Shown here piece by piece: positions 36,057 to 45,558 of a stretch of DNA of 64,000 nucleotides. The stretch is taken from NCBI RefSeq assembly GCF_000143415.4, contig NW_003314261.1, positions 4,251,416 to 4,315,415 of the forward strand. The letters run 5' to 3'. Within the stretch, counting starts at the first letter, position 1. Every line of letters begins with the position of its first letter. The notes beneath the pieces are model-generated. The model saw nothing but the letters and a program-made list of their open reading frames with translations, was not told the origin of the DNA and made no database searches. The position numbers were made by a program, and so were the translations under genes. The stretch is from Selaginella moellendorffii (Eukaryota > Streptophyta > Lycopodiopsida > Selaginellales > Selaginellaceae).

Positions 36057-36088
36057 TTTAGGGTTAGGGTTTAGGGTTTAGGGTTTAG
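36057..36088 (+). repeat. interstitial plant telomere-type repeat
   Basis: Four consecutive TTTAGGG-like units (one short). Copy 2 has the same tract at 55294-55319 and a decayed one at 56161-56184. Confidence 0.85.
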
Positions 36089-37342
36089 CAATTCAGTAGC
36101 TTGATAAACATGCAAATACAGAACTTGATGCAAAATCCTTGGATATGTCACAATGCCCCTAGGACCATAAACACATTTCAATAGAGAGGGTCCTTTCATT
36201 TCATAACTCCTTACGTAGATCTTGGTGAAACCAGAGTTAGTGAAGTTGGTTTCTTGTGATCCCACATCTGATTGTGATGTCCCTTTGCAGTGTCGATGGA
36301 AAGGTCAATGCACACCAAACTGTAGAATCTTGGAGCAAAATAACGGTCGGATCTATGGCAAATGCCCCTGAAACATTGTAAGGCTCGTGTGGTTTCATGT
36401 GGTGTCCGATCGAGATGCTTCTTTGCAGGGTCATCAAGAAGGACATTGTATACCATTCTGTAAAATCTAGTTGCGATCTAACGGTTGGATCTCCAGGAAA
36501 CTCAAAACAATCTCGCGCGACTCAGAATATTCTAGGAATATACTCCTATGTGCTCCTGAAAATGGCATGCGGCCCCACGCCATTCAAGAGATAACGCCAG
36601 ATGACGCCGAGCATTTTTTGGTGCATTTTTTGGGATCAAAATTGCATGAGCCCACATGCTTGAATGTCACATCAAATCCTCTGACAATTTATTTAGCTGA
36701 ACATCTGGCATTTTTGGAAATACAAGATGCTTTGGAATATCCAATCATGCATGGTATAAATATAGCGAGGGTATTAAATGATATCCCAATCATAATCTTT
36801 CTTTTGGATTTCGCGTGCATGCAGTCCGAGGAATGATGACGTTGCGGATTTCTTTTGGATTTCACGCATGCGCGCGCCGATCCAGAAATTAATGGTGGCG
36901 CCCAAGTCCGAGAAATGATGACGTGGCGGGATTACCAACCGTCGTGACATTTCGTGCGTGTGAGGTTAGGTTTTGCATTTTGCTTCGTACTCGCGCTCGC
37001 ATCGCGCTCCCACTCGCGCTCGCATCGCGCTCCCACTCGCGCTCCCACTTCTCTACAGGTTTCTCGTGTGCATCGGCGTCCACTCGCGCTTGCATCACAC
37101 TCGCGCTCGCATCGCGCTCGTGTGCATCGGCGTCCACTTCAAGACACACCCAGTTTGTAACTTCGCCGCCAACTCCGCCGCCCACTCCGCCACCCACACG
37201 CAGCCCACTTGGCGTCCCGGGAGATTTCAGCGCCACTCTCCAACTGTAAGTGGCAGAGTAGCCTTGCTGCTACGATCCGCTGCACACACAGTGCACATTC
37301 GCCAGCGAGTCCGGTTGTCACGCCTCCATTCGGCTTCAAATG

Positions 37343-37581
37343 GTAAGTCTTTTAGGCCAAGTAGAAAATGGCATGAGGCCACATGCCATTCAGTAGCAAC
37401 ATTGGCATGCACCGATTGGGCTCTCGAGTGCAGTCCGGTTACAGATGGCGTGTAGCCTCACGCCATCTTAGGATGCAGCCTCAAGACATCTGATGCAGTG
37501 GTGAATGGCGTGTGGCCTCACGTTATTTCCAGCTACTAGCTTTTCATCTGTCAGCTCTAATTGTTGTGCATTTCTGAACAG
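37343..37581 (+). other. first intron, 239 bp, with three palindromes
   Basis: Donor ATG|GTAAGT and acceptor TCTGAACAG. It joins the start codon to ARNCVLLPATV in frame. It contains the 22-bp palindrome at 37368-37389, 37445-37466 and 37505-37526, each a different variant. Confidence 0.55.
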
Positions 37582-38781
37582 GCGAGGAATTGCGTTCTTC
37601 TTCCAGCCACTGTCAATGTGGATGCAGAGAAGGGGGAGGAGCTCACCAGTTGGACTTTCGGGATGGAAGGCGAGGATCTGAGGCTGTACAACACAGATGG
37701 TGGGAGAAAAGAATGCATGGGGATCCTCATCCAAGTGACAGACACTCCATGCAGTTCCATGCAAGAATATGGACTGGCACTTGTGGTAGAGACAGCGTCT
37801 GCCTTCAAGATCCACCTTGCACATCCTAGCGGCTTCCCGGAGGGGGGCAGCGGCTATGAGGAATTCCTAGAGGGAGCTAGGGAGAGGTTGTCCAGGAGGC
37901 CCACAATTTCAAAGACGCTGCGGGTCTATGAAGATCACATGGAATCCACGGATCTCACCTACGGCGATGTTCAAAAACTATATTCCAACATTGAGCCGTT
38001 GAGAGTGACTCCAGTTCGCAAAGCAAAGGGGAAGGGGGTCGATCTGGAAACTACCTCGAAGCAGAAAAGGGTGGTCAAGCTCAAGCCGACGTCCGACTCT
38101 CCTGCTCCAAAAAAGAAGCTACTCAGTGATGCCATTGCCTCGGGTTCGAACACTACACCCACCAAAAAGAAGAGCCGCAAAGAGCAGAAAGAGCAAGAAG
38201 AGGCAGCAAAAATCGTCGCAGATAATAGTACTTGTTACTATTCCAACAAAGTATATACAATCGACGTGAGCCGTATCGACATCCAAAGCAAATACAACCA
38301 CAGGCTAGTATCTGATGAGTGGGTGGAGAAATTGAAGCAGAAGATGCTGGCAAGTCCAGTAACACCCGACATCGCAGACGTGATCCCCTACTACCAAAAA
38401 ATGAAGGGCGAGATGAGGTTTCCAGACTTGATCAATAGGAAGGTGTTGGACGATCAGAACATCCGGTTCTATGCCGTCTCCGGGCAGCATTCTAGCTTGG
38501 CGATGCAAGAGATAGTTGTGGATATTATGGTGGGTGAGGAGGTGAAGAAAGTCTTCAAGACAAGAGTTGTCCGCCTGATAAAAGGCAACTCGCCCCTCCG
38601 ATCTATCATATACATCTCCCACGCGCAGAATGTCAAGCAAGAAACGTGCTACAAATCGGGTCTGCACGAGACATTGGCACGAACACGGAAGCTCTGGGTT
38701 CAACTGAAGAAGCCACAAAAACCAGGACAAGGACGTGCACTAGCAACTAGCGCCTGGCAGGTAAGCCTCGTTGTATGTGGC

Positions 38782-38803
38782 ATAGCATGTGGCCTCACGC
38801 CAT
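38782..38803. repeat. 22-bp palindrome in a 54-bp intron
   Basis: Sits in the intron 38761-38814 (GTAAGC...TTGCAG) and ends 11 nt before the acceptor AG. The same is true in copy 2 at about 58659-58680. The intron is a multiple of 3, so the frame reads through it (the peptide CGIACGLTPFP is intron-derived). Confidence 0.8.
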
Positions 38804-40280
38804 TTCCATTGCAGGAATTCTCGAGTCTTCTCTCGAAAACACTGGGGGTCAATGACACACTCAGCATCCATAACATTCTACTCGCGACAAAAGTTGTTTT
38901 TGACAAATAGGTAGATGTGCTGAGGAGGTACCATGACGGGGAGTTGCCAAACTCAATGGGTGTGGAGGACGGCCGGAAGCCCAATGATTTGAAGCTGAAC
39001 GCCTTGCGTTTCTCGCGGTCTCTAGACGACGACGACCTTCTGACAGTGGCTAATGCTCTTCTACGTGGTGAGGTTGTCTTCAACAAGACCAAAATGACTC
39101 CCGGCCATATTGTGACATACAAGGACTTGTGCATGACTCTGAGAGCTCGTGCGCTATTGAAGGATTGGATCTTCGAGCAAGTGGCCGTGGAGAGGGTGAG
39201 CATCGACACCACGCAAGAGATGATGGAAGCGCTGGAGTTGTCAAATGAAGACATCGACGAGTACGTGAAGGGGGCCCCCAAGTTCATCGATCTGCTGCGG
39301 GATGCCACGAAAAGTAAAGCTGAGAAGTTGGATCAGTATCCAAATTTCATTAAGATTGATGTCGACCGCCGGCTTCAGAAACAGCTCGACCCCGCAGCAG
39401 AGGCCTATCGAGAACCTTACCGGGTATACTTGAATTCGGATGAGGATCAAAGGTGGAGGAGCATCGTTTCCCACGGAGATGAGCAGGTCAAGAACATCTT
39501 TTGTGTGATGGACTTCACAAACGAGGAGATCACTCATGTAGACGAAGTCAGCTCCATCATTGACTTAATGGTGGGACTTGCGGAGGTGGAATCTTCAGTC
39601 CACTATATGATCTACGACTCCGAATCCTATCACAAGTTCTGGAAGGCCTTGAACGAGGTGAAGGCTCGGTTGAAAGGCAAGGAGATGCGGGAGATCCATG
39701 GGATAATGGTTAAGAAGAAGATACCGACGAATGTCCGCATCTTCACACTCGCCCTTGTTATTGGTCCTGCAGTAGAGTGGGACTGGAGTGACTTCCCAGC
39801 TTCGTTCGACAAGGCCAATCGAATTGATCTGAGGGAGGTCAATTTACCCGTGCCTGAGGAACTGAAGACGGCTATGGAGCTTTCGAATCCAAAGAAAGCT
39901 CCAGGTGTAGCATGGGAAATGCTCAGCTGGGTCTTCAACGCAATAGCGGGTGGGTCACCTGCTTCTGACTCCAAGGGCAAATGCGTTGTCGAGTACAACT
40001 GCGGCGGACTATTCTTTCGAGCCGCACTACTCAAGGGTGTCCCGTGTGTTGCGGTGACAAACTCCATTGAAGAGATGACTTCAATGGAGCATATAATTAC
40101 AGTTGCCAAAGAAAAACAGTATCTTCTCTGCGAACCTGGTGAGTACGCACTTTAAGTTTAAATGTTATCTCACAAGCTCTGTATGCAGGAGCGTGGCCAC
40201 CCCCAGATGCTGAAACGGTGTTAACAGCTACTGTTGAAGATACCCATGTTGGGCCGAGCTCACAACCTGCACAAGGTAAG

Positions 40281-40302
40281 GTCACGTGAGGCCTCACGCC
40301 AT
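40281..40302. repeat. 22-bp palindrome in a 38-bp intron
   Basis: Intron 40276-40313 (GTAAGG...TTATAG) consists almost entirely of the palindrome. It ends 11 nt before the AG. 38 bp would be near the lower limit for a spliceosomal intron. Confidence 0.7.
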
Positions 40303-40421
40303 TTTGATTATAGATCGTTGTGAATATTCAGACACGAGGACTGAAAAGCGCACTGGTGGCGCATCGAAGAAGGACAAACAGAAAAGCAATAGGAAAAAAG
40401 GAGGTACAAATTATATTTGCA

Positions 40422-40443
40422 ATGGCGTGTGGTCTCATGCCAT
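40422..40443. repeat. 22-bp palindrome in a 49-bp intron
   Basis: Intron 40404-40452 (GTACAA...TTGCAG). The palindrome ends 9 nt before the AG. In copy 2 the 3' part of this intron plus the first exon bases are tandemly duplicated (CCATGCCATTCCTTG repeated at 60315-60352). Confidence 0.8.
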
Positions 40444-40612
40444 TCCTTGCAGGAGAAACTTCTTCAAAGGCAAAACAGGCAAGCACCAGCCAAGCTCAAA
40501 CTGACAGTGGTCATAAAAAGCGAAAGCACGTTGGACAGTCGTCGAGATCAAAGGCGTTTGATTCGAAAAGGAAGAAGGGCAACGAAAAGATGATAGGTAA
40601 TGCCTCGCGGTT

Positions 40613-40634
40613 ATGGCGTGTGTGCTCATGCCAT
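40613..40634. repeat. 22-bp palindrome in a 47-bp intron
   Basis: Intron 40597-40643 (GTAATG...TTGCAG). The palindrome ends 9 nt before the AG. The equivalent copy 2 intron is at about 61195-61241. Confidence 0.8.
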
Positions 40635-41844
40635 TCATTGCAGATCAAGGGCTGAGTGAAAGCAGGCAGTCACCACCTCATGACTCAGATTCCTATGGCA
40701 GACTCCCCTTCCCCAATCTCAATGGAGAGGTACAATGGATGAGGGAAGCTTTTCAAGGCAGGGCCACGTTTTTCTCATCTCGTCGTCTTCGAAGGGTGCA
40801 AGAACGTGCAGAAACCATGTTAAGACAGTCGGGTGAGGATACGGTCCTAGGTCACGCACTAAAACAGGCTATGGATGTCTTGTATTTTGAGATGGAGATT
40901 CGGCCAGATGATTTTCCCAAGATGGTCCTGGAAGAACAAGCCATCCAGCCTGAGCAGCCTATGGAAGAAATGCAGGAGGGGGATGAGGAGCCAGAGAAAG
41001 ATAATGAGCAAGAAGAGCAGAAGGACGAAGAGGAGGACAAAGAAGAGGAGGACGAAGAAGAGGAGGACGAAGAGGACTTGGATGGTCCTCACAATGGTGA
41101 CGATCACAATAACGACGACGACGATGATGACGACGATGGCCAGCCTGAGGTGGCCAAAGAGCGGCGGAGGAAGGTCATACAAGACAAACCATCAGGTAAA
41201 TAATAATACATCCATTCCTAACCTTTTACCATTTCTAACATTGTCCATGTAGGTCGCAGAGCAAATGGTAAGTAGAGATTATTCAGTTGAATTTACAAAC
41301 TCTAGCCTTTAGTGTCGAGGAAGGATAGTGCCAAGCAAGGGTCGAAACGTATGTCCAATCCTTCAGAATCAGCAGTGCGCTCAAGTGATATCGGTCCTAG
41401 TTCCTCAATAGCAGTTGATGGTAAATACAGTATAGTCGATTCAATGTGCTAATGAGTTTGTTTTTAGTAGCACGGGAGGATACCATCTCAATCGAAGGGA
41501 GATATTTGGACATGCATATGGATCCGCCAGTGGACTCTACTTGGCTGCAAGAGTCATCAGAGCTGGTGGAGGCTACTATCCATATCAACGCCAAGCAAGC
41601 TGACCACGCTCCACTTGATGCTGCCCATACCACTGAGTCAATCTTGTCCACGTATCCAACTGACGGTGACCAGGCGCCATTGGACCCACATGAGGCCGCC
41701 CCAGCCGCCGAGCCGGTCGTATCCTCATTTCCAACGGACTCAACGTGTGCCCAATCGTCTGACTATGCGCCGTTGGAACCTCCCTACACCGCCCCTGCTG
41801 CCTGTTCGGTCATGTCCACTTTGCCAACGGAGGCACAAGCTGAA

Positions 41845-41941
41845 ATGGCGTGTGATCACATGCCATCGGAACCACCCCATGCCACTGTTGAGCCAGTTGT
41901 ACCAGAGTCTACAGCTGAAATGGCATGTGCCCACACGCCAT
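41845..41941. repeat. two palindromes inside coding exon 10
   Basis: 41845-41866 and 41920-41941, each preceded by GCTGAA and followed by CGGA. They are translated as AEMACDHMPSEP and AEMACAHTPSDA. The two occurrences lie in a Pro/Ala/Thr-rich tract with loosely repeated peptides (APLDPHEAAPAAEPV, APLEPPYTAPAA). Confidence 0.8.
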
Positions 41942-42962
41942 CGGATGCGATTGACCCCACATTGCAGAGGAGAGTATTTCCGCCCTTCACGTTTCCTCGA
42001 CCAAAACCCTCTCAACGACCATCGGGAGCAACATTCGCTAATATTGTAGATGGTAAAATTGACTTGTACCATTTTTTATGCTGACGCATTTCATTTCAGA
42101 GTCACGGCGAAGGTACTGTATCGTTTTTGATCTGAACGGTGTCCTTTTCTCCCATGAGCGTGGCTCGTCCTCGAATGTCATTGCACCCTCCAAAGCCTGC
42201 GGTCGCAAGTTGGTCAAAAGAGACAGATTCACATTAATCACACGGGAGAAACTGCGGGATCTAATAATGACCATGCGACACTTAAAACAGAGGGCCGGGT
42301 TCAATTTGCAATTGGGAGTTTAGACATCCATGATGCGCCACAATGCATTAACGTTGCTACAGATGATGCACGATCAGACGCGAGTAATATTACCATTTGA
42401 CTTTCTCCTAACACAGGAGGATTGCTTGACTATGGTCCATGTGAGGGGTAGCAAGCCCATCTTCGTCAAGCCAGAGGCTGTAGTGATGAACCGGACTGCT
42501 AGCTCAAGTGAAATCCTCATCATCGATGACTCGCCGATTAAAACTGCAGCGAACACGCACACATATGCAGTGCACCCCATCTCTTGCAGTATGGAAACTA
42601 GGGAGAAGAAACCGTATGTTCTGGGGGACCTTGCAAAACGGCTTGGAGCGATGGTGATAGAGAACCGGCCAGTCCAGGAGGTGGCTGCAGAAATCAACCA
42701 AATGGCAGATGGAACGGTATATCAGAAGCCATTTGATCGGACAGACACCAGTCATCATTTATGGCATGTATATTGTCTAGCCAAGCACTATCCGTATCTC
42801 CATAATCTGCTCAACCGGATGGGTTCTTCGACCACTAAACATGAGCGTGGACGTATTAGAGAAGAGAGGGCATTACTATTGGGTTTAAATCCTGATAGTG
42901 TGGAGAGTGATGAAATTCCAAGATTATTGTATAGGCGTTGGAGGCAAAAAATAACAGTCTGA

Positions 42963-43404
42963 GATGGCATGTATTTATTTAAAAATGTAACTTATTATGG
43001 CATGGGGTTCCATGCAATTGTATTAATATTAAAAGACAATTCTTTGAGAGGATTTGCATTATACTAGAAGTGTTACAGCATGTTATTGGAAGTCTACGAA
43101 GTTGTTTTATTAATAATGGGAAAGTAAAGATTGAATGGGGACTTGGGCTCCACCTAGACTCGGAGCAACTGAGCCAATATTAAAAGGATGGAAAGAAATT
43201 GGACGACGATGACAAGGAGAAGAGAGAGGTGAAGCAGTGGCAGGGGGAGGAGAAGTGATTGAGTAGACATTTCCTTGTTTAAAATAAAATGGCATGTGCC
43301 TCAATGCAGTTGAATTTTGTTATATTTATATACTATATAAAGGTTTGGAAACCTTATTTTACAAGTGGGATAATGACAATTCCCACTTTAACGAAATAAA
43401 GCTT
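42963..43404. other. right subterminal region of copy 1
   Basis: Non-coding after the HAD-gene stop. It contains palindrome variants (ATGGCATGGGGTTCCATGC near 42998; ATGGCATGTGCCTCAATGC near 43289). It ends with AAGTGGGATAATGACAATTC plus CCACTT, a small internal inverted repeat that overlaps the terminal repeat. Confidence 0.6.
43381..43404 (-). repeat. right terminal inverted repeat, copy 1
   Basis: Reverse complement begins AAGCTTTATTTCGTTAAAGT, with one mismatch to the left end. It is followed by the target duplication ATCC (43405-43408). Confidence 0.9.
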
Positions 43405-43408
43405 ATCC

Positions 43409-44241
43409 CCAAAATCATGATACTTCTCAGGAAGACTGACAGGAGAAACATGCAAAGCAAAAAGAAAAAAAGGTTCTTCATGAAGGAGTTCTTTCATAGT
43501 GATTGTGGAGATAGGAGGAGGGGTACGACTAAATGGAATGATGAGATGAGGATACTGTCCAGTGTAAGATGGAAGAGAGGAAAAAGAAGAGGATGAAAAC
43601 TGCGTAGAGTCAGGAACAGAACCCCGACTTGAGTTTAGGGAACTTTTCCTGATTCGGACTCGATGAACACCAGGGGAAGCCGTGGGAGATGGTGATGTGG
43701 GAGAGATGAGCTGTAAGTCCTTCCAACAAATCTGAGGCTGATGTAGTTGGAACCAAGGAAGACCGAGCACCACAAAGGAAGACTTGCTGTTGATGATGTT
43801 GAAGGCGATATCGGTGACGGTGGACCCGATGTGTACTCGAACGGGCAACGTTTCCCTAAGTCCAGAAGATGGAGACACAAAATGCCCGCCGATGCCTTCA
43901 ACCCTCAGATCCCGTATGGTAGGAGAAAGAGGAACGTGATGTCGGGCAGCAAAGTCTGTGTCCATGAAGCAGGAAGTTGCACCCGAGTCCAGTAGCGCCA
44001 AAGCCTTGAGTCCTGATTGTCCGGTGAAAGAAAGGAGACATGGGACACGGAAGTTGCGGGAATTGGTGGTGGCTTTGATGAAAGGTGGTGAGGAGCTTGA
44101 TAAGGAAGAAAAGTGATTTTTATTTGGGGAGTCCAAACAGACAGCTCCTACTCTGTTTGGACAGGGTCGTTTCCCGACTGCAACAGAAGTGGACTCTGAG
44201 GCAGAGTGAACTCGAGCAATCGGGGAGGCTTCCTGGGACAC
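43409..44241 (-). pseudogene. pol 5' part: protease of the chromodomain Ty3 element
   Basis: Aspartic protease with active site LLDSGATSCFMDTDF and later FVVLGLPWFQLHQPQICW. The reading frame overlaps the end of gag by about 94 nt in the -1 frame, so pol was probably made by frameshifting. It runs into PEKYHDFGD, where the DNA transposon interrupts it. The same frame resumes at 30999 with VFDKKKASVLPVHRPYDCPI. Protease acts in virion-like particle maturation. The gene is inactive because of the 12.4-kb insertion. Confidence 0.85.
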
Positions 44242-45119
44242 ACAGCTGCTTTGTGATTAGGATCAGCACAGTAGAGGCAAAGATTATGAGATATTCGACG
44301 TTGCCTCTCAGCAGGACTCAACTTCCCTCTAATGAGTCGAGGAGTACCAGAAATATCCATCGGGACCGGAGTAGTAGGTTCAGGACTATGCCCCGAAGAC
44401 TCAAGCTGGGATTCCTGAGTCTGGGACGGAAAAACAGCGGCGCGGCGACTTTCCTGACGACGTTCAAAGAGACGATTGTCACATCGAACAGCTTTGTTGA
44501 TGGCGTCCGACAGGTCCTTGGGATCCTCCATGGTGAGCAACAAATCCTTGACACCGTTGTTGAGGCCGAAACGAAATTGGTCAATCAGGGCCCACTCATC
44601 CCACTGAGTGTCCAAGGCAAGGAGTTGGAACTCTGCAGCGTAGATCGAGGTAGGACGAGACCCCTGAGAGAGACCTCTCATCTTTGTGGTAGCAGCCCGA
44701 ACCTGATCCGTCTCTCCAAAACATGCTTCGAGCTTCTCTTTGAACAATTGAAGATCCGTCAGCTCCGGAACCACGACCCCTTTCATGCTCTTCTCCAGAA
44801 GAGGAGAAAACCATGACAAAGCTGCACCCTCGAGCAACGTCCCAATCGCGCCGATTTGAGACTCGGGAGTGGGGTACCACCGATGTTGAAGTGCAAAGAT
44901 CAGCTCCATTTGGTTCAAAAATCCACGAATCTCCGAACGCTTGCCTGAAAATTTCGCCGGGAAACTCACCTTCGGTTCAGGAACTTTGCTGGATCCTTGA
45001 GCCGAAAGTAAAGCAAGCTCCTGCTGCATGCGAAGAAGGGTCGCCTTCAGCTCGGTATTCTCAGACTGGATTTTTGCAAGGACTTCGGCAAAGAAATCAG
45101 GATGGCTTGGAGACTCCAT
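44148..45119 (-). CDS. gag of the chromodomain Ty3 element
   Basis: The likely start is the ATG at 45119 (MESPSHPDFFAEVLAKIQSE). The frame stays open upstream to 45206 but there encodes a Phe-rich leader unlike gag. An N-terminal coiled-coil-like stretch (ENTELKATLLRMQQELALL) is followed by a retrotransposon capsid region (PAKFSGKRSEIRGFLNQM, ALSWFSPLLEKS, FKEKLEACFGETDQ). A single zinc knuckle CLYCADPNHKAAVC lies near the C-terminus. About 323 residues, with no stop or frameshift seen. It forms the particle shell and binds element RNA. Confidence 0.85.
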   Translation of the reverse strand: MESPSHPDFFAEVLAKIQSENTELKATLLRMQQELALLSAQGSSKVPEPKVSFPAKFSGKRSEIRGFLNQMELIFALQHRWYPTPESQIGAIGTLLEGAALSWFSPLLEKSMKGVVVPELTDLQLFKEKLEACFGETDQVRAATTKMRGLSQGSRPTSIYAAEFQLLALDTQWDEWALIDQFRFGLNNGVKDLLLTMEDPKDLSDAINKAVRCDNRLFERRQESRRAAVFPSQTQESQLESSGHSPEPTTPVPMDISGTPRLIRGKLSPAERQRRISHNLCLYCADPNHKAAVCPRKPPRLLEFTLPQSPLLLQSGNDPVQTE

Positions 45120-45218
45120 TGGCAAGAAGAAAGAAAAGAAAAGGGGGAAAAAGACAAAGGCAATCAAATAATCAAAATGAGCTAAAAGAAAAGCAAAAAA
45201 CCACAATCTGAATCAAAC

Positions 45219-45553
45219 TGTCAAGACCCCCAACAAGATCAAGACTGGAAAATGCTAAAGACAAAGAGAAAAAGCTAGTGAAAACAAAGAAGAAGCCTTA
45301 GACTGGTGTTGATTCAGATTGTGGAGAAATGGAACAAGGCTAACCTATATATACTATAGGTTGATGAAGCTCCACCACTCTTGGATCGAGGACGGCCTAA
45401 ATACAGCTGAGGTCGAGGAGGCACCACATCATCATCAGGAATGTGACTCGAGACTCAGGAATCGGGAAGTGTCTCGAGAGTCAGGAATGTGGTCTGCAGG
45501 TCAGGAATCCGGCGAGAGTCAGGAATGTGGCAAGAATTGGGGGATTCCTGACA
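45219..45553 (-). repeat. 5' LTR of the chromodomain Ty3 element
   Basis: 335 bp, TG...CA ends, followed by the duplication GATTG. Its interior side on the minus strand reads GTTTGATTCAGATTGTGG. No standard tRNA-Met primer site is visible there, so priming may use another tRNA or a self-priming mechanism. Confidence 0.85.
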
Positions 45554-45558
45554 GATTG

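Larger units (their letters stand above)
34762..37339. promoter_or_regulatory. divergent intergenic/control region of copy 1
   Basis: 2.6 kb between the two start codons. It holds several 22-bp palindromes (34844-34865, 34914-34935, 35012-35033, 36562-36583). There are two arrays of CGCTCGCA-type repeats (about 35115-35340 and 36985-37140), a TTTAGGG tract (36057-36088), and AT-rich filler. Splice-like signals upstream of the transposase ATG (TTTCTGCACTTTCAG) imply a leader intron. Short frames here (Arg/Ser/His-rich or His/Leu-rich) follow the repeats and are not credible genes. Confidence 0.55.
37340..42962 (+). pseudogene. 11-exon gene: ParB-like / HAD-domain protein, copy 1
   Basis: Exons by GT-AG signals: 37340-37342 (ATG only), 37582-38760, 38815-40138, 40189-40275, 40314-40403, 40453-40596, 40644-41195, 41253-41267, 41313-41420, 41468-42052, 42100-42962. 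They sum to 4950 nt, an exact multiple of 3. The protein would be about 1649 residues. Around 225-305 a ParB-like pattern is faint (YTIDVSRIDIQ, YAVSGQHSSLAMQ). Around 710-825 there is a possible degenerate beta-class methyltransferase pattern (DWSDFP, then VVEYNCGGLFFRAALLKG). Then come basic and very acidic (EEEDEEEEDEE, DDDDDD) linkers and a C-terminal HAD/FCP1-like domain (YCIVFDLNGVLFSHE; SSEILIIDDSPIKTA). The HAD motif I is D-x-N, so the second catalytic Asp is missing. In-frame TAG codons at 38908-38910 (shared with copy 2) and 42321-42323 (TGG in copy 2) break it, and several exons of copy 2 are deleted. Confidence 0.65.
31004..43404. mobile_element. giant TIR DNA transposon, copy 1 (12,401 bp)
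   Basis: Ends are 24-bp inverted repeats beginning AAGCTCTATTTCGTTAAAGT (one mismatch at the right end), with a 4-bp duplication ATCC. It carries a minus-strand transposase-like gene (31620-34761), a divergent 2.6-kb control region, and a plus-strand 11-exon gene (37340-42962). It is inserted in the pol of the chromodomain Ty3 element. Compared with copy 2 it lacks about 950 bp near 31605, about 674 bp of exons near 40490, a foldback and a tandem duplication. A 4-bp duplication occurs in superfamilies such as Sola; that assignment is an inference. Confidence 0.92.
28076..45553 (-). mobile_element. chromodomain Ty3/gypsy retrotransposon split by a DNA transposon
   Basis: Near-identical LTRs (28076-28450, 45219-45553; ends TGTCAAG...CTGACA) with a 5-bp duplication GATTG. 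Minus-strand order is gag, protease, RT, partial RNase H, integrase, chromodomain. Removing the 12,401-bp DNA transposon plus one ATCC copy rejoins protease and RT in the same frame (12,405 is divisible by 3), so the transposon landed in a continuous pol. The element itself would be about 5.1 kb. It is defective through an RNase H deletion and a stop. The purine tract GAGGAGGGGGTGC lies just inside the 3' LTR (28451-28463). Confidence 0.9.

Noticed and set aside
36889-37455. Arg/Ser/His-rich frames upstream of the second transposon gene
   Set aside because: They arise from the CTCGCGCTCGCAT repeat array and differ in frame between the two transposon copies.
37561-37581. TTG at 37561 as the start of the ParB-like protein
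   Set aside because: Non-ATG start in a plant gene is unlikely. The segment ends in a good acceptor (TCTGAACAG), and an upstream ATG|GTAAGT joins in frame.
34844-43310. Regularly recurring 22-bp palindromes as a possible CRISPR array
   Set aside because: Spacing is irregular (tens to hundreds of bases), they sit in introns and exons, no unique equal-length spacers, and the genome is eukaryotic.
45120-45206. Upstream extension of gag (MWFFAFLLAHF...)
   Set aside because: Hydrophobic, Phe-rich leader unlike gag; the ATG at 45119 gives a normal N-terminus. The open frame upstream is probably leader RNA.
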